Shown: positions 1 through 10,370 of the stretch, in pieces
Layout of the letters: every line of letters starts with the position of its first letter
Numbering within the stretch: the stretch's first letter is position 1
Assembly (NCBI GenBank): GCA_009746045.1
Contig: RPFO01000156.1
Span: forward strand, 321,278-385,277
DNA from: Mesostigma viride
Lineage: Eukaryota > Streptophyta > Mesostigmatophyceae > Mesostigmatales > Mesostigmataceae
Direction of reading: 5' to 3'
Length of the DNA stretch: 64,000 bases
Notes under the pieces: model-generated
Databases searched by the model: none
Seen by the model: the letters and a program-made list of their open reading frames with translations, nothing else
Told to the model about the DNA's origin: nothing
Program-made: the position numbers and the translations under genes

Positions 1-478
<478 letters not shown>

Positions 479-484
479 TTCTCT

Positions 485-765
485 GCTTAGGCGTTGGAGC
501 ACACGCATGCACTGGAGGAAGGGGGTGATGAAAACCCAGACCAACTGTCGCACCCACGGTCCCCTCCACCTTCACCAAGCGTAAGGCCAAGCGTGCCATG
601 GGGGTAGGGTAGCTGACGCAAGTCACCAACGTCAGGGTGCTCACCAGGCTGGTGGATGAGAAGATGGGGGGCAGGCCCCTGTCAGATGCAGAGAAGAAGA
701 AAAGGAAAAGGATGCAGGGCCGTGAGAACGTGCCCCCGGGTGTGGCATTAGCCACTATATAGCTA
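485..765 (+). pseudogene. Possible broken 3' exon remnant
   Basis: I do not recognise a family. After the acceptor-like TTAG at 487-490, one frame reads Ala-Leu-Glu-His... to a TAG at 605-607. Another frame gives a Lys/Arg-rich stretch (KRKAKRAMG, ~577-603), an in-frame stop, then LTQVTNVRVLTRLVDEKMGG and a basic patch (AEKKKRKRMQGRENVPPG) ending in TAG near 760. The basic character and lack of repeats suggest former coding sequence. The in-frame stop and missing upstream part leave it unproven. Confidence 0.2.
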
Positions 766-783
766 GCTAGCTGGCTAGAGCTT

Positions 784-1690
784 TGTTATTAATGCATTGT
801 ACTATAGGCATGTGCCCCCAAGTATGCCTTCCTGCATTGTAAATATGATGCATAATGTAATGATGTGTTGTTTGGAACCTTCTGTACACCAAGGTGGAAT
901 GATTGCCATGAAACCCTTGGAAGAACATAGAAAGCTGCTTTTTCTGTGGTATTTATGCTAGCATCTGTCACCAATTTGTTATCCAACCAGCCTGAAGCTT
1001 TGTGGGCAGGCTGCATGGGATGTGTTTCGAACATGTGCCAAGTTCCAGGTCCAACTGAGTTCATTTGATGTCATTATATATGCACATGTGTGATGAAACC
1101 CTTGAAAACCATGAAAAACTGCATTTTTGTGGTATTTATGCTAGCATTTGTCACCAGTTTGTCATCCAACCAGCCTGAAGCTTTGTGGGCAGGCTGCATG
1201 GGATGTGTTTCGAACATGTGCCAAGTCCCAGGTCCAACTGAGTTCATTTGATGTCATTATATATGCAAATGTGTGATGAAACCCTTGGAAAACCCTGAAA
1301 AACTGCATTTTTGTGGTGTTTATGCTAGCATCTGTCACCAATTTGTCATCCAACCAGCCTGAAACTTTGTGGGCATGCTGCATGGGATGTGTTTAGAACA
1401 TATGCAAAGTTCCACGCCCAACTGAGTTCATTTGGTGTCATTATATATGCATATGTGTGATGAAACCCTTGGAAAACCCTGAAAAACTGCATTTTGGGGG
1501 TATTTATGCTAGCATCTGTCACCATTTTGTGATCCAACCAGCCTGAAACTTTGTGGGCATGCTGCATGGGATGTGTTTATAACATGTGCAAAGTTCCAGG
1601 CCCAACTGAGTTCATTTGATGTCATTATATACGCATACATGCCAGAAAGTGCTGAAAATTCGGTATTTTTATGCTAGCAAATGTCACCAT
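784..1690. repeat. Satellite array, ~183-bp unit, five copies
   Basis: Five head-to-tail copies can be phased on the word TATGCTAGCA (starts near 954, 1137, 1321, 1505 and 1670), giving periods of 183, 183, 184 and 165 bp. Each unit contains GATGAAACCCTTGGAAAACC, ACCAGCCTGAAGCTTTGTGG and TTCATTTGATGTCATTATAT. Copies differ by scattered substitutions, and the last is shortened and more diverged. The open frames seen on the minus strand are products of the repeat. Confidence 0.92.
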
Positions 1691-2583
1691 GTTACCATGC
1701 TGCCGACTCCCAAAAAATTATTTGACCACATGCCACCATAAGATATCTGATTAGGCACCTTGGTGCCAAATTTGAGGCCAAACTAATCATTAGCCTATCC
1801 TAGAATAATTTTCAGGGTGGAAAAATGGCTTTTTGGAATGATGTGCTCATAACCTTCACATTTGGGCACCAAATTCGGCTCTGACTATCACAATCGCCTC
1901 GTCTTTCTAAGACGCACACGCCGATATAGTTTTCCGAAGCTATTACACAATATATGATGAGCAAACGCTCCTCGACGCAACGCAGCCTGGCGGCTGTGCT
2001 AGGCCATGAAAATACGTCTGCAGCTCCGGCTGCAGCCATTAATTCGCCCTCAGGTCCGGCAGGCAGCGGTGACACTAGTCGCGCACTGGTACGTGGTCGC
2101 CCCGCCCCCTCCCGGGCTTCATGCCTCGCCTTCAGCCTCCGCCTGAGCCTAAACGCAGCCGCCCAACAGAACCTAGCTGGTCTGAGCACGACTTTGACGT
2201 TGACGGGTTATTTTCCACCTTCGACGTCCACAGACCCGGCTATTTTGACTGGCCACACATCCGGATCCTGGAGCTTTTGTTTTATGGGTCGTACGTACGC
2301 CTCCCTTCTTGACCTGTGCCAGCGCCTCCAACGCCATAAAGTTCTGGTTCCGCAGCCAAACTGACAGCCAGTTTAAGTCAGCACCGCGCACCTGACCTGT
2401 CTGGTTGGTCGCGACCGCGCCTTCAGCTCGCCGCCCTCTTTTCCATCCTTCAGCGCTGTTAATTCCGCGGACCTCTGGAAACCCACCCCCTTGACCGAAT
2501 CCACCCTCGATCCTCCTCCACCTCCACGACGCCCTCTCACAGCGCGTGACGCCCCTAGCTGCAGATGTGGCATGCAGCTGTGG

Positions 2584-3925
2584 CAGTGATGATTCATACG
2601 CCGTATTATACGCCGTATGAAGCGTATTATACGCGATACGCACGCGGCGCGTATGAAAATGGGGTACTTTCATACGCAAACGCGTATTTTTGCGTATTTT
2701 TGCGTATTTTCGCGTATTTTTTGGCATATTGTTGGCTTACGAGGTGGGTGCATTTGCTTGCCTAGACTGCGGCGCGCCGACCTGTAGTAGGAACAAATAA
2801 TTGCGTGATGAGCTAGCTAGTGTATAGTGCACTAAAGCTAAAAGCGCGTTCATTGTGACTTGTGAAGGCGGGAAGGTGAAGGCGGAAGATTCATCATCAA
2901 GAGGGTGATAAGCAACAGTATATTTGGAAATAAACGTACACCTATTTATCTGGATCAAGAAGGTGATAAGGTGTGCCAGCAACGTCGTGGTCGTCTGGCA
3001 CCTAGATCGTAGCATATCGACATCCAGGCATGGCTGACACGTGAGTCAATGGAACACGATGATGATGTGCGGCCCGATGAAGAAGAGGCCACATCCGAAA
3101 CTGTCTGGACATACATTAGCAAAGAGCGCATCCTCAAGAATCGGCAGCAGACAAATAACTACTACATGGATGATGGAGTACTCCGTTACAGGCTGCTGGT
3201 CGAGCAGGCGGAGAAGGAAAGCAATACCAGGAAGAGGAAGGCGACTAGTGACGCCAAGAAGCAGGCTGATGTGCGGGCGGCACTTAAAGACAGGCTTGCA
3301 GACGTTGTAGAAACCGACGCCTCTAACTGGGTGTCCCCTCATGCCAGCAACACCTCGGGGCGCGCTGCTGGGGCGGCTGGGCCAAGCGGATCATCAAAGG
3401 GCCAATCCACCGACGGTAATTTGCCTGCACCTTATGGGCTCAGCAAAGAGCAGCTGGACGAGGAGCTGTGCGAGGCATTCATTTGCGCCTTTCAATGCCA
3501 TCGACGCCCTTCAATGTCATCGACACCTCGGGGCAATGTATAGTGCATGCATATCTTGAGTTCTACAAATTTATTATCCTTTCCAGTGAGTTGTGCATTG
3601 ATACTGGTATTGATACTTAGTTGCATGTTGTCTCGATTTTGAAGAGAAACTATCAAGTTAGACCGTTAGAAACTAAGCTTGTATTTAGGTAGTGGTGGCA
3701 ATGCCAAAGGTCATGCTATATATGTCATGTATAGGCAAAAGGTATGGAAAAACACCAGCAGACTATGCTTGGTTGCTCAGAATGTTGAAAACCCCTCAAA
3801 ATCATGCCAAAAAAGGGGTTTTCAACGGTTAGCGTACGATCAGCGTATAATACATTATACACCGCGTATTATACATTATACACCTGGGGCCGCGTACGAC
3901 GCGTATCGCGTATGAATCATCACTG
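2584..3925. mobile_element. hAT-type DNA transposon, 1,342 bp, 8-bp TSD
   Basis: The ends are inverted: CAGTGATGATTCATACG at 2584-2600 against CGTATGAATCATCACTG at 3909-3925. Subterminal regions on both sides are rich in CGTAT/ATACG words in both orientations. The flanks are a perfect 8-bp duplication, AGCTGTGG (2576-2583 and 3926-3933). A related copy of the host repeat near 10,710-10,730 carries the site only once (CCGCTGTGG), which is a paralogous empty site. An 8-bp duplication and CAG-type termini fit the hAT superfamily. No DDE transposase or BED finger is recognisable, so this is probably non-autonomous. Confidence 0.85.
3049..3543 (+). CDS. Hypothetical protein inside the hAT element
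   Basis: An open frame of 164 codons from ATG to TAG, centred in the hAT-type element. The product is hydrophilic: an acidic N-terminus (EHDDDVRPDEEEATSE), a central Lys/Arg/Ala-rich segment with helical potential (about residues 45-85), a Ser/Gly/Ala linker, and ...YGLSKEQLDEELCEAFICAF near the end. I recognise no catalytic motif, BED finger or hAT dimerisation domain. It may be a remnant of a transposase N-terminal region or a captured fragment. A frame this long in a composition-biased element could also be chance, although its residue composition looks protein-like. Confidence 0.4.
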   Translation: MEHDDDVRPDEEEATSETVWTYISKERILKNRQQTNNYYMDDGVLRYRLLVEQAEKESNTRKRKATSDAKKQADVRAALKDRLADVVETDASNWVSPHASNTSGRAAGAAGPSGSSKGQSTDGNLPAPYGLSKEQLDEELCEAFICAFQCHRRPSMSSTPRGNV

Positions 3926-5606
3926 AGCTGTGGGCCCCACGCTGGCTGCTGAGCTCCCCACCATCCCCACCGCCACCGCCACCCGCTCCTCGCCTCCGCC
4001 CCCCCCCCCCCTCCGCCTCCGACTCCATCACCGCCCAGCTCCGCGCGACATCGACCAGCGCCTCAAGGACAATGCCATCGCCATCGATGATCACCCATGG
4101 ATGATGCTTTCAGAATTTAGCCAAGCCATGCCTATAATGGGACCTCCCATGGATGTTGCATTAAGAATTTAGCCATGCTATGCCCTATGCAGAGAGATGC
4201 TCTCTGTTGAGTAGCCATGCCCTAGCTCTTGTATAGCTATGATGATCTTCCCCCACATGACAGGCTCCCCCTTATAGCTGCATGGGCATAGCTTGATATA
4301 GATCATGGGGGTGCAGGTGCCCTGGCGGCACCTATAGAGCAAGGGTAGTTTACATTCCCACCCTTAATTGCAGGAAGTAGCCGGCTAGAATGTATTATAA
4401 AAGCCATATGCCCCTTCTCAGGGATATGTGCTACATGTACTCCCCACGGAGTTATGTTCCTAATTTTAATTAATAAAAATCGCCATCGAGGTCCTGCAAA
4501 ACACCGCAGGCCTCACCGCCCAGGCGGTGAAGGACATTGCCGCCAAGCCAGCCTCAGCTGGACTGGCTGGCGATGCTCCTCAGGAGGGATGCTCCTCAGT
4601 CCCGGCATCCCGACCTGGGCGGACATGCGGCTTAATAAGCATCATGCACACCACCTCCACCACCTCCGCCGTCGCAGCACAGCTCCAGCAGCAGACGCTC
4701 GACCTCCGCGAGGAGGTTCAGCTCGCGCCAAGCTCAGCCTCAACGTCATCGTCAAGCACTTGAATCGACATGGAGGAAGGTGAGAATTCCGAGAAGCAGT
4801 TGCACGTTTGTTTGAGAGAGAAACTCTTGGTCGCATGGGCCTTACTGGTGAGATCGAGCTGGTCGCCCACCGCCTTCCCCGCGCGCGGGGTAAGGCAGGG
4901 GCGCCCCCGCTCCTAATCACCTTTAAGAACCCGGCAGAGAAAAATTCTTTTCTCCGAGACGCCGCAAGCGCCGCTCGAGAAGACTCACTTCACCCTTGAC
5001 GACGACTTGACCCTGGCGCAGCAACAACGGCGACGGGAGCTATGGCCGACCTACCTCCAGCTCCGGCAGACCAAGGCGGAGCAGCCGGCCGGTGTACTGG
5101 AAGGGGGCGACCATCTACGTCGGCCACAAGCCCTGGCATGCGACCCCCGCGGCCCCAGTGACTCCAGACGCCCCAGCTTAGGGCCGGGAATACAGTAGTA
5201 GTGTAGAATAGATAGCCTGTGGCCATGTACATGTACGCGCCTCCTACAGGCACTATACCAGCTGATTCAAGAGCATTATTTAGCCATGTACATGTGCATG
5301 TGCTATGATGTGCCACACTCCAGATGATGCCTAGCTTTATCTAGTTATGCTGTGCCCATGCAGAGACTCTGCTCTCTGCATGCTGAGATGCCACGCTCTA
5401 GCTCTTGTATATCCATGCTGATCTCCCCCCCCCCATGACATGCAGGCTCCCCTTAGTTGGGTTGAGCTTGATAGCTCTGGTGGTGCAGGTGCCCTTGGTG
5501 CATCTAGAGCAAGGGTTGCTTACATTCCCACCCTTGCAGGATCGAAGTAGCTTAGAATGTATGCATTAAAAGCCATATCGGCCCCTTCTCTGGGATATGT
5601 GCTACA

Positions 5607-7560
5607 AGTTGAACGAAAATGGCTGACGGCGGTATGGCTGACGGCGGAGTTCAGATCTTTTGCGTCTGAGCCCCAAATTCGGTCAGACCACTTGCATTCG
5701 ATGCGCCTTTCTAAGACGCACTTGCCAGTATAAACGGTTACGGCTGCCACGCAGTATAGACAAAGTTACGCACGTGACCAGCTATGACGACTCCCAAAGC
5801 AAAACGAGGGCTGGAAAAGGAGCTGGCACAGCTTCCCAGCGCCCAGCCCAACCCTCTCGCCCTCGCCATTGTTCAGCCGACAGGCTTACCCGCCAAACCC
5901 TCGCCAAGCGCCTCGCCTGAGCCCAAGAAACCCTGCCACGATCGAAAATGGAGCGAGTTCCTCCCCGGCGACCGACGATTCTCCCTCACCGAGTGGCAAG
6001 AGTTGTCGCCGCAGGAATGCATTGAGGTTCTCCAGTTCCTCGAACAGGAGCGGAAGCTCTTCGTGCCCAGGAAGGGGGCGGCTATCGACTACAATGGAGA
6101 CATGTCCTGGCTCTATGCTTTGAACGAAGTACAACAACAACGCCTGATTATCCTGACCAGCCAATTCCAGATCCGCCTCGGCGACATCACCAGAACGCTC
6201 CGCACCCCAGCCCCCGCACAGCCGGCAGCCCCATCGGCTTCCTCCCTCGGCAAGGATGACATCCGCGCAGTGCTGGAGGAGCACGTGACCTGGCCGCTGG
6301 CCGAGCAGCTGACATCGCTGAACACCACGCTCAACACGGTCGAGGCCCGGGTCTCCAACGTGGAAACCAAGGTCGTCCACAAGCTACAACCCCAGTTCAC
6401 GGCGCTACACACCACGGCGCAGGCTTCGGAAACGCATGCTGCACTTGTCTCTCGCCTTAACCAGGTGGAGGGCAAGTGTGGCGTGCTCCTGAAGAAGCTT
6501 GAGGCCATCACCGCCCACACCGAGGCCCTGGCCACACAGGTCCCCAAGATAGCGGAGCAGACGGCCACCATTGCATCCCAGCCACCCCGGCAGGATGCTG
6601 GCGACCTCCCGCCGCTCTCCTACGCGGACCTGCTGCGGTCAGCGACCGCCTCCACCACCGACGCCATCGCCACAAAGCTCCAGGAGCTGGAGGACCACCG
6701 CCAGGCCCAGCAACGGGAGGTCACCGATCGCGCTCGCCGCGAGTGCCGAGTGGTGCTACGTCGCTTCCCCCAGAAGCCAGGTGAGACGTCAACCTCTCTT
6801 GCTGACGAGCTCAAGAACCAGCTTCTTACCCTCATGGGCCTGGTAGGTGAGGTAGAACTGCGTGGGTGCCACCGCCTTCCCCACTCACGGGACAAGGCGG
6901 CCCCCCCACCAGTCCTACTCACCTTCCCCTCCCCTGAGGATAAGCAGCGGTTCCTCTCTCGTCGCAAGCGGTTGCACGACCTCACCTGGACGCTGGATGA
7001 CGACCTCACCCCCGCTCAGCAACAGCAGCGACGCGACCTGTGGCCGGAATACCTCCGCCATAAGCAGGACCCCCAGAAGCCCAAGGTGTACTGGAGGGGC
7101 GGGGACCTGATGATCAACCACAAGATGTGGACGCCCCCAGCGGGCTAGAATAGCAATAGCCCTAGCTTGTAACCATTGGCGTCACTGCCGCTAAGGCAGC
7201 CATGCCTAGCTGTGCCAACACACCTAGTCACGTGCCGCCAACGCACGGTACACAACCAGCCATAGCCTTAGCCTAGTCCTAGTACAGCCATGCTACGCCC
7301 TGGCTATGTTCAGATTACTTGCCCACGCTCCTTGCATGCTATGATATGCTCACATGGGTCTTATTGCACCCACAGTTTGCCGGATCGTTAGCCTGTCCTT
7401 TTCGCTAGCCGCGCCCGATTGCAGCTGTGGCATGCCTTTGGCATGAAGGAGACTGGGGGTCTCTGCCCTTTCTCCTGTAGTGCACACACAGGGATTAAAA
7501 GCACTTCGGTGCTCCGTGACTCCCCAACGGGAGCACGAGTTTAATTAATTAATTAATTAA
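5607..7560 (+). mobile_element. Full-length family A ORF1-only non-LTR element
   Basis: About 1.95 kb flanked by TGTGCTACA (5598-5606 / 7561-7569). In order: a leader with two ATGGCTGACGGCGG words and the 5' hairpin GCGCCTTTCTAAGACGC (5703-5719); one intact 454-codon ORF1 (5784-7148); a ~390-bp 3' UTR; a hairpin with a UUCG tetraloop, AGCAC-TTCG-GTGCT (7500-7513); a second hairpin CTCCC-CAAC-GGGAG (7520-7533); and a (TTAA)n tail (7541-7560). There is no reverse transcriptase or endonuclease between ORF1 and the tail. This layout resembles the ORF1-only 'half-L1' (HAL1) elements of mammals, which borrow another element's reverse transcriptase. Confidence 0.85.
5784..7148 (+). CDS. L1-ORF1-like RNA-binding protein of element A
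   Basis: An intact 454-residue frame. Residues ~1-145 are a Pro/Ala-rich leader and a globular-looking part (KWSEFLPGDRRFSLTEWQEL, LFVPRKGAAIDYNGDMSWLY). Residues ~155-265 are heptad-rich and should form a coiled coil (LNTTLNTVEARVSNVETKVV). Residues ~318-400 look like the RRM of L1-type ORF1p: a CRVVLRRFPQ strand, a helix, a GEVELRGCHRLPHSRDK loop, a PPPVLLTFPSPEDKQRFL strand and helix. The last ~55 residues form a C-terminal domain (LDDDLTPAQQQQRRDLWPEY, KVYWRGGDLMINHKMW). Coiled coil, RRM and CTD in that order is the arrangement of ORF1p, an RNA chaperone that trimerises and coats LINE RNA. The same C-terminal motif recurs in at least six broken copies in this window. The start is the first ATG after the conserved leader hairpin. 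Confidence 0.8.
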   Translation: MTTPKAKRGLEKELAQLPSAQPNPLALAIVQPTGLPAKPSPSASPEPKKPCHDRKWSEFLPGDRRFSLTEWQELSPQECIEVLQFLEQERKLFVPRKGAAIDYNGDMSWLYALNEVQQQRLIILTSQFQIRLGDITRTLRTPAPAQPAAPSASSLGKDDIRAVLEEHVTWPLAEQLTSLNTTLNTVEARVSNVETKVVHKLQPQFTALHTTAQASETHAALVSRLNQVEGKCGVLLKKLEAITAHTEALATQVPKIAEQTATIASQPPRQDAGDLPPLSYADLLRSATASTTDAIATKLQELEDHRQAQQREVTDRARRECRVVLRRFPQKPGETSTSLADELKNQLLTLMGLVGEVELRGCHRLPHSRDKAAPPPVLLTFPSPEDKQRFLSRRKRLHDLTWTLDDDLTPAQQQQRRDLWPEYLRHKQDPQKPKVYWRGGDLMINHKMWTPPAG

Positions 7561-7620
7561 TGTGCTACATATACTCCCAACGGAGTTATGTTCCTAACTA
7601 ATCAATCAATTAATTAATGC

Positions 7621-8800
7621 GTGTAGACCACGTGCTAGGACATCTTTAACGAGCGCAGAGAGGGCGGCGATGGCCCTGGTCACCGCCTGTCCGACCTGAT
7701 TTATGCGGATGCTACCACTCTCATCGAGAGCCCCGAGCACATAATCATGCAGACCTGGCTGGACTGTCTGGGAGCCCTTGGAGGCGCGGGCGCAGTAGGG
7801 TTGCATGGAGGTTAGTGTCAAATTAACTGAGGCGATGGACCGTGCATGATTGGGGCTACCAGTCACCCGCCGCTGCGCCGCGGCTGCTATAGACGGCCGG
7901 GTCTGAGGTCCCGTTCCATGATTGCTTCAAACTGCTGGGGAGCATGCTCCCTGACATCCGCTGCCATCGGCCTGGCCTGGGCTAGGCTTCGTTCGCTCAA
8001 CACCTACTGGCGCTCAAAGGACCTGGGCGAGCACCGCAAAACGGCATGCTCTTCAAGGTCCTCGTCCTCACGGTGCTTACGTATGGCGCCGAGGCATGGA
8101 CACTCACGGACACACCATGGCCGCCAATTAAGCTAGACAGCACGGTCAGTTTACAGGATGCTCCAACAGGTCCTGAATGTAGGGTTTTCCACGCGTAGGT
8201 CATTAGAGTCTTAATTGTATCAGGGTATGCCTCGCATTTCGGACGAGAGCGATTATAGGCAGCGTAGGATAGCGTTTCATCGGTAGGACATCTTGCTCGC
8301 ACCACTTCAGGTAGATACCGCCCTTGGTCTGGCCGGCCCCCTGCGGCTTGGCCAACCAGGGCGGCACATCCCGGCTGACCTGGCCTGGCCCCCGCAAGGA
8401 CATGCCTAGAAAGCTAGGGAAACCTGCCATGAACTCATCAGTACACAAGATGTACATCCAGATGTTGCTGCCCGACCTCATGGTCTCAGCTCACTTTGGA
8501 CAACGCATTCACTCGATCCCTCTCTCTTCTTTGGACTGCTATGCAGAACAATTAGAAGAGGTGGCAGAAGATTGTCCAGGCTCACACGGCAGCCCCTGTG
8601 GCCGGGCAAGCCCCCTTCCTCCCGAGCGAAAGGGGCCCTTTGCTGAGTAGTGTAGTTAGGATTTTCTCTCGACTAGATAGCTTAGACTGTTAGCTTAGTT
8701 CGATTACGCGGCTTCACCCACCTCCATCCACCCATCCAGCAAGGAATATGTGCTACTTGATCTTCCAACGGAGTCATGATATAATTTAATTTAATTTTTA
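7621..8800 (+). mobile_element. LINE-2 reverse-transcriptase remnant with 3' end
   Basis: Frameshifted coding remnant of a YADD-type non-LTR retrotransposon. Around 7,690-7,730 a frame reads LSDLIYADATTLIES, the catalytic YADD box with a mutated last Asp. Around 7,915-8,110 come a FKLLGSML block and ...LFKVLVLTVLTYGAEAWTLTDT, the usual thumb-region signature (LTYGAE.W). Around 8,160-8,300 are VLNVGFSTR and VGHLARTTSG pieces matching the element at 54,985-56,500. The 3' UTR (8,510-8,745) matches 59,578-59,820 closely. It ends in GATCTTCCAACGGAGTC (8759-8775, a variant of the CAAC hairpin) and a (TTTAA)n tail. Not functional. Confidence 0.75.
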
Positions 8801-9230
8801 ATGCTCCCTGACACCGCCGACAATGTGGACACCCGCATAATGGGCCCGGGCCATGCTCCGCTCGCTCAAAATACACATACTGGCAGTCGAAGGACCCGGG
8901 CCAGGACTGCAAGCGCGTGCTCTTCAAGGTCCAGGTCCTCACCACGCTCACCTATAATAATACGGCGCGCGCCGAGGCATGGACACTCACGTACGTACGG
9001 ACATGCAAGCTGGTCATGCACCCCGGCCGCTGAACTGTAAGCCGTGCCGGCCGGCGTTGTGCGGCACGGTTTACAGAATGCTCCGATCGCAGGTCCTGAA
9101 ATATATGTAGGGTTTTCCACGCATTGGTCGTTAGAGTCTTTGTACTATAAGGGTATGCCCTGTATTACGGATGAGATTAGGCAGCGTACCAAACCGCTCC
9201 TATGCTATTACGAGCCACGAGCCACGAGGT
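8801..9230 (+). mobile_element. Second LINE-2 remnant (thumb/C-terminal region)
   Basis: Parallel to 7,930-8,240: CTCCCTGACACCGCCGACAA, then GGCCCGGGCCATGCTCCGCT, GTGCTCTTCAAGGTCCAGG and a CTCACCTATAATAA/TACGGCG segment (LTYGAEAWTLT) split by small insertions. A frame reading VGFSTHWSLESLYYKGMPCI follows (9,108-9,170). Both ends are broken, no tail is visible, and the B leader starts immediately after it. A decayed, non-coding fragment. Confidence 0.65.
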
Positions 9231-9916
9231 AGCCATGGCTGACGGCGGAGCTCATAACTTTCACGTTTGGGCACCAAATTTGGCTGTGAATATCACAATC
9301 GCTTCGTCTTTCTAAGACGCACATGCTGATATAATTTTCCGAAGATGTTACGCAGTATATACGCCCTGCGGCTGCACTAACTAAGCCCTGAAAATACGTC
9401 TGCAGCTCCGGCTGCAGCTTCGCCCTCAGGTCCGGAAGGCAGCGGTGACACTAGTCGAGCACTGACCAGCCAGTGGTCGCCCAGACCCTAGCTCCGGCCG
9501 GGCTTGCCTCGCCCTCTGCATCGCCTGAGCCCAGTGGGCTTGAAGCGCAGCCGCGCAGCTGAACCCAGCTGGTAGCTGAGCGCGTCTTTGACGTTGACAG
9601 GTTATTTTCCACCTGTGACGTCCTCAGGCCAGGCTTTTTCGCCATGCCCCCCATCAAGATATACGGGAGCTCGTGTTTTATTATGTATGGGTCGCACACC
9701 TCGGGGAGCTCGTGTTTTATTATGTATGGGTCGCACACCTGGCTCCTGGCCCTGTGCCTGCATGTGCCTCCGCGACCATACCCATTTTTTCCGCAACGGA
9801 GCTGACGGCCGGTATTCCCACCGCGCACCTTCAGGAACACCTGCCCGGCTGGTCTCGCCCCCCCCTTCAGCTCGCCGCTCTCGTTACCATCCGCGCTCTG
9901 CCGAGGACCTCCTGCA

Positions 9917-10168
9917 AGTTATTATAAATAGTGACGAAACCTTTTTGCCACTCGGGCAATTAGGTCCGTTACTATTTATCCGGCGAAAACCACTCGCCGG
10001 TATCTATCTATTCCGTTTAAGTTCACGTGAACTACACGCGGAATTGCATGATACCGGTCGGCGAGTGGTTTTCGCCGGATAAATAGTAACGGACCTAATT
10101 GCCCGAGTGGCAAAAAGGTTCCGTCACAGGCGTCACTATTTATAATACTGATAACTAAAACGTCGTAG
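9917..10168. repeat. Long palindromic element (MITE-like or organellar), copy 1
   Basis: Two inverted arms of ~85-100 bp. The left arm holds ATAAATAGTGACG, TTTTTGCCACTCGGGCAATT, AGGTCCGTTACTATTTATCC and GGCGAAAACCACTCGCCGG (9,924-10,000). The same words return in reverse complement at 10,049-10,158. The short spacer contains TTCACGTGAAC. The arms pair almost perfectly, so RNA or single-stranded DNA from here would form a long hairpin. No open frame of note. It looks like a MITE, but long clean palindromes are also typical of repeat-invaded organelle genomes of volvocine algae. Confidence 0.8.
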
Positions 10169-10370
10169 TGTGGGGGCCGATAGTCTATCGTACCGCTGAT
10201 GCCTACTGCAGTATCGAATCTCGTCTTAACCGGATATTCCAACCGGGCATTTTTTCCCTTCAATCTGGCGCTTTCGTTTGGCCTTCTGGTATCAATTCCT
10301 TCCGGTATTTGGAAATAACCCGTGTCATGCACCACAGGGATTCGAACCGGCCCGACTTACGAGGTCTTAG
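10169..10370. other. Single-copy spacer with a tRNA-like scrap, possible organelle DNA
   Basis: Sequence between two palindromes, less GC-rich than its surroundings. On the minus strand it holds CTCGTAA (an anticodon-loop shape with anticodon CGT) and, 9 bases on, GGTTCGAATCCC, the T-loop/B-box consensus. The putative T stem does not pair and the 5' half is replaced by the palindrome, so no tRNA is called. A minus-strand frame (MVHDTGYFQIPEGIDTRRPN...) covers most of the spacer but is not recognised. A mitochondrial or plastid transfer carrying its own palindromic repeats is one explanation. Confidence 0.3.

Larger units (their letters stand above)
1815..4478 (+). mobile_element. Family B ORF1-only retroelement, interrupted by a hAT element
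   Basis: A B-family copy split by the DNA transposon at 2584-3925. It starts with a 5' leader like those at 5607 and 9231 (GGGCACCAAATTCGGCTC, then the hairpin CGTCTT-TCT-AAGACG at 1900-1914). A decayed ORF1 N-terminal part follows: around 2,120-2,310 one frame reads PEPKRSRPTEPSWSE, resembling SPEPKKPCHDRKWSEF of the intact A protein. After the hAT insertion come a short coiled-coil-coding remnant (to ~4,100) and the B 3' UTR. It ends in the 3' hairpin ACTCC-CCAC-GGAGT (4439-4452) and an AT-rich tail (4461-4478). The ORF1 C-terminal part is missing, so this is an internally deleted copy. Confidence 0.75.
4479..7620 (+). mobile_element. Family B copy (5'-truncated), interrupted by full-length A
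   Basis: It begins inside ORF1 (IAIEVLQNTAGLTAQAVKD, ~4,480-4,540) and runs through a frameshifted C-terminal half: GLTGEIELVAHRLPRARGKA near 4,830-4,890, then a TLDDDLTLAQQQRRRELW-type block near 4,995-5,045. The B 3' UTR follows (~5,200-5,597). The 3' UTR is cut by element A at 5607-7560 and resumes at 7561 with TATACTCCCAACGGAG. It ends in the hairpin ACTCC-CAAC-GGAGT (7573-7586) and an ATTAATTAAT tail. TGTGCTACA at 5598-5606 and 7561-7569 is the duplicated target and confirms the continuity. Confidence 0.8.
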
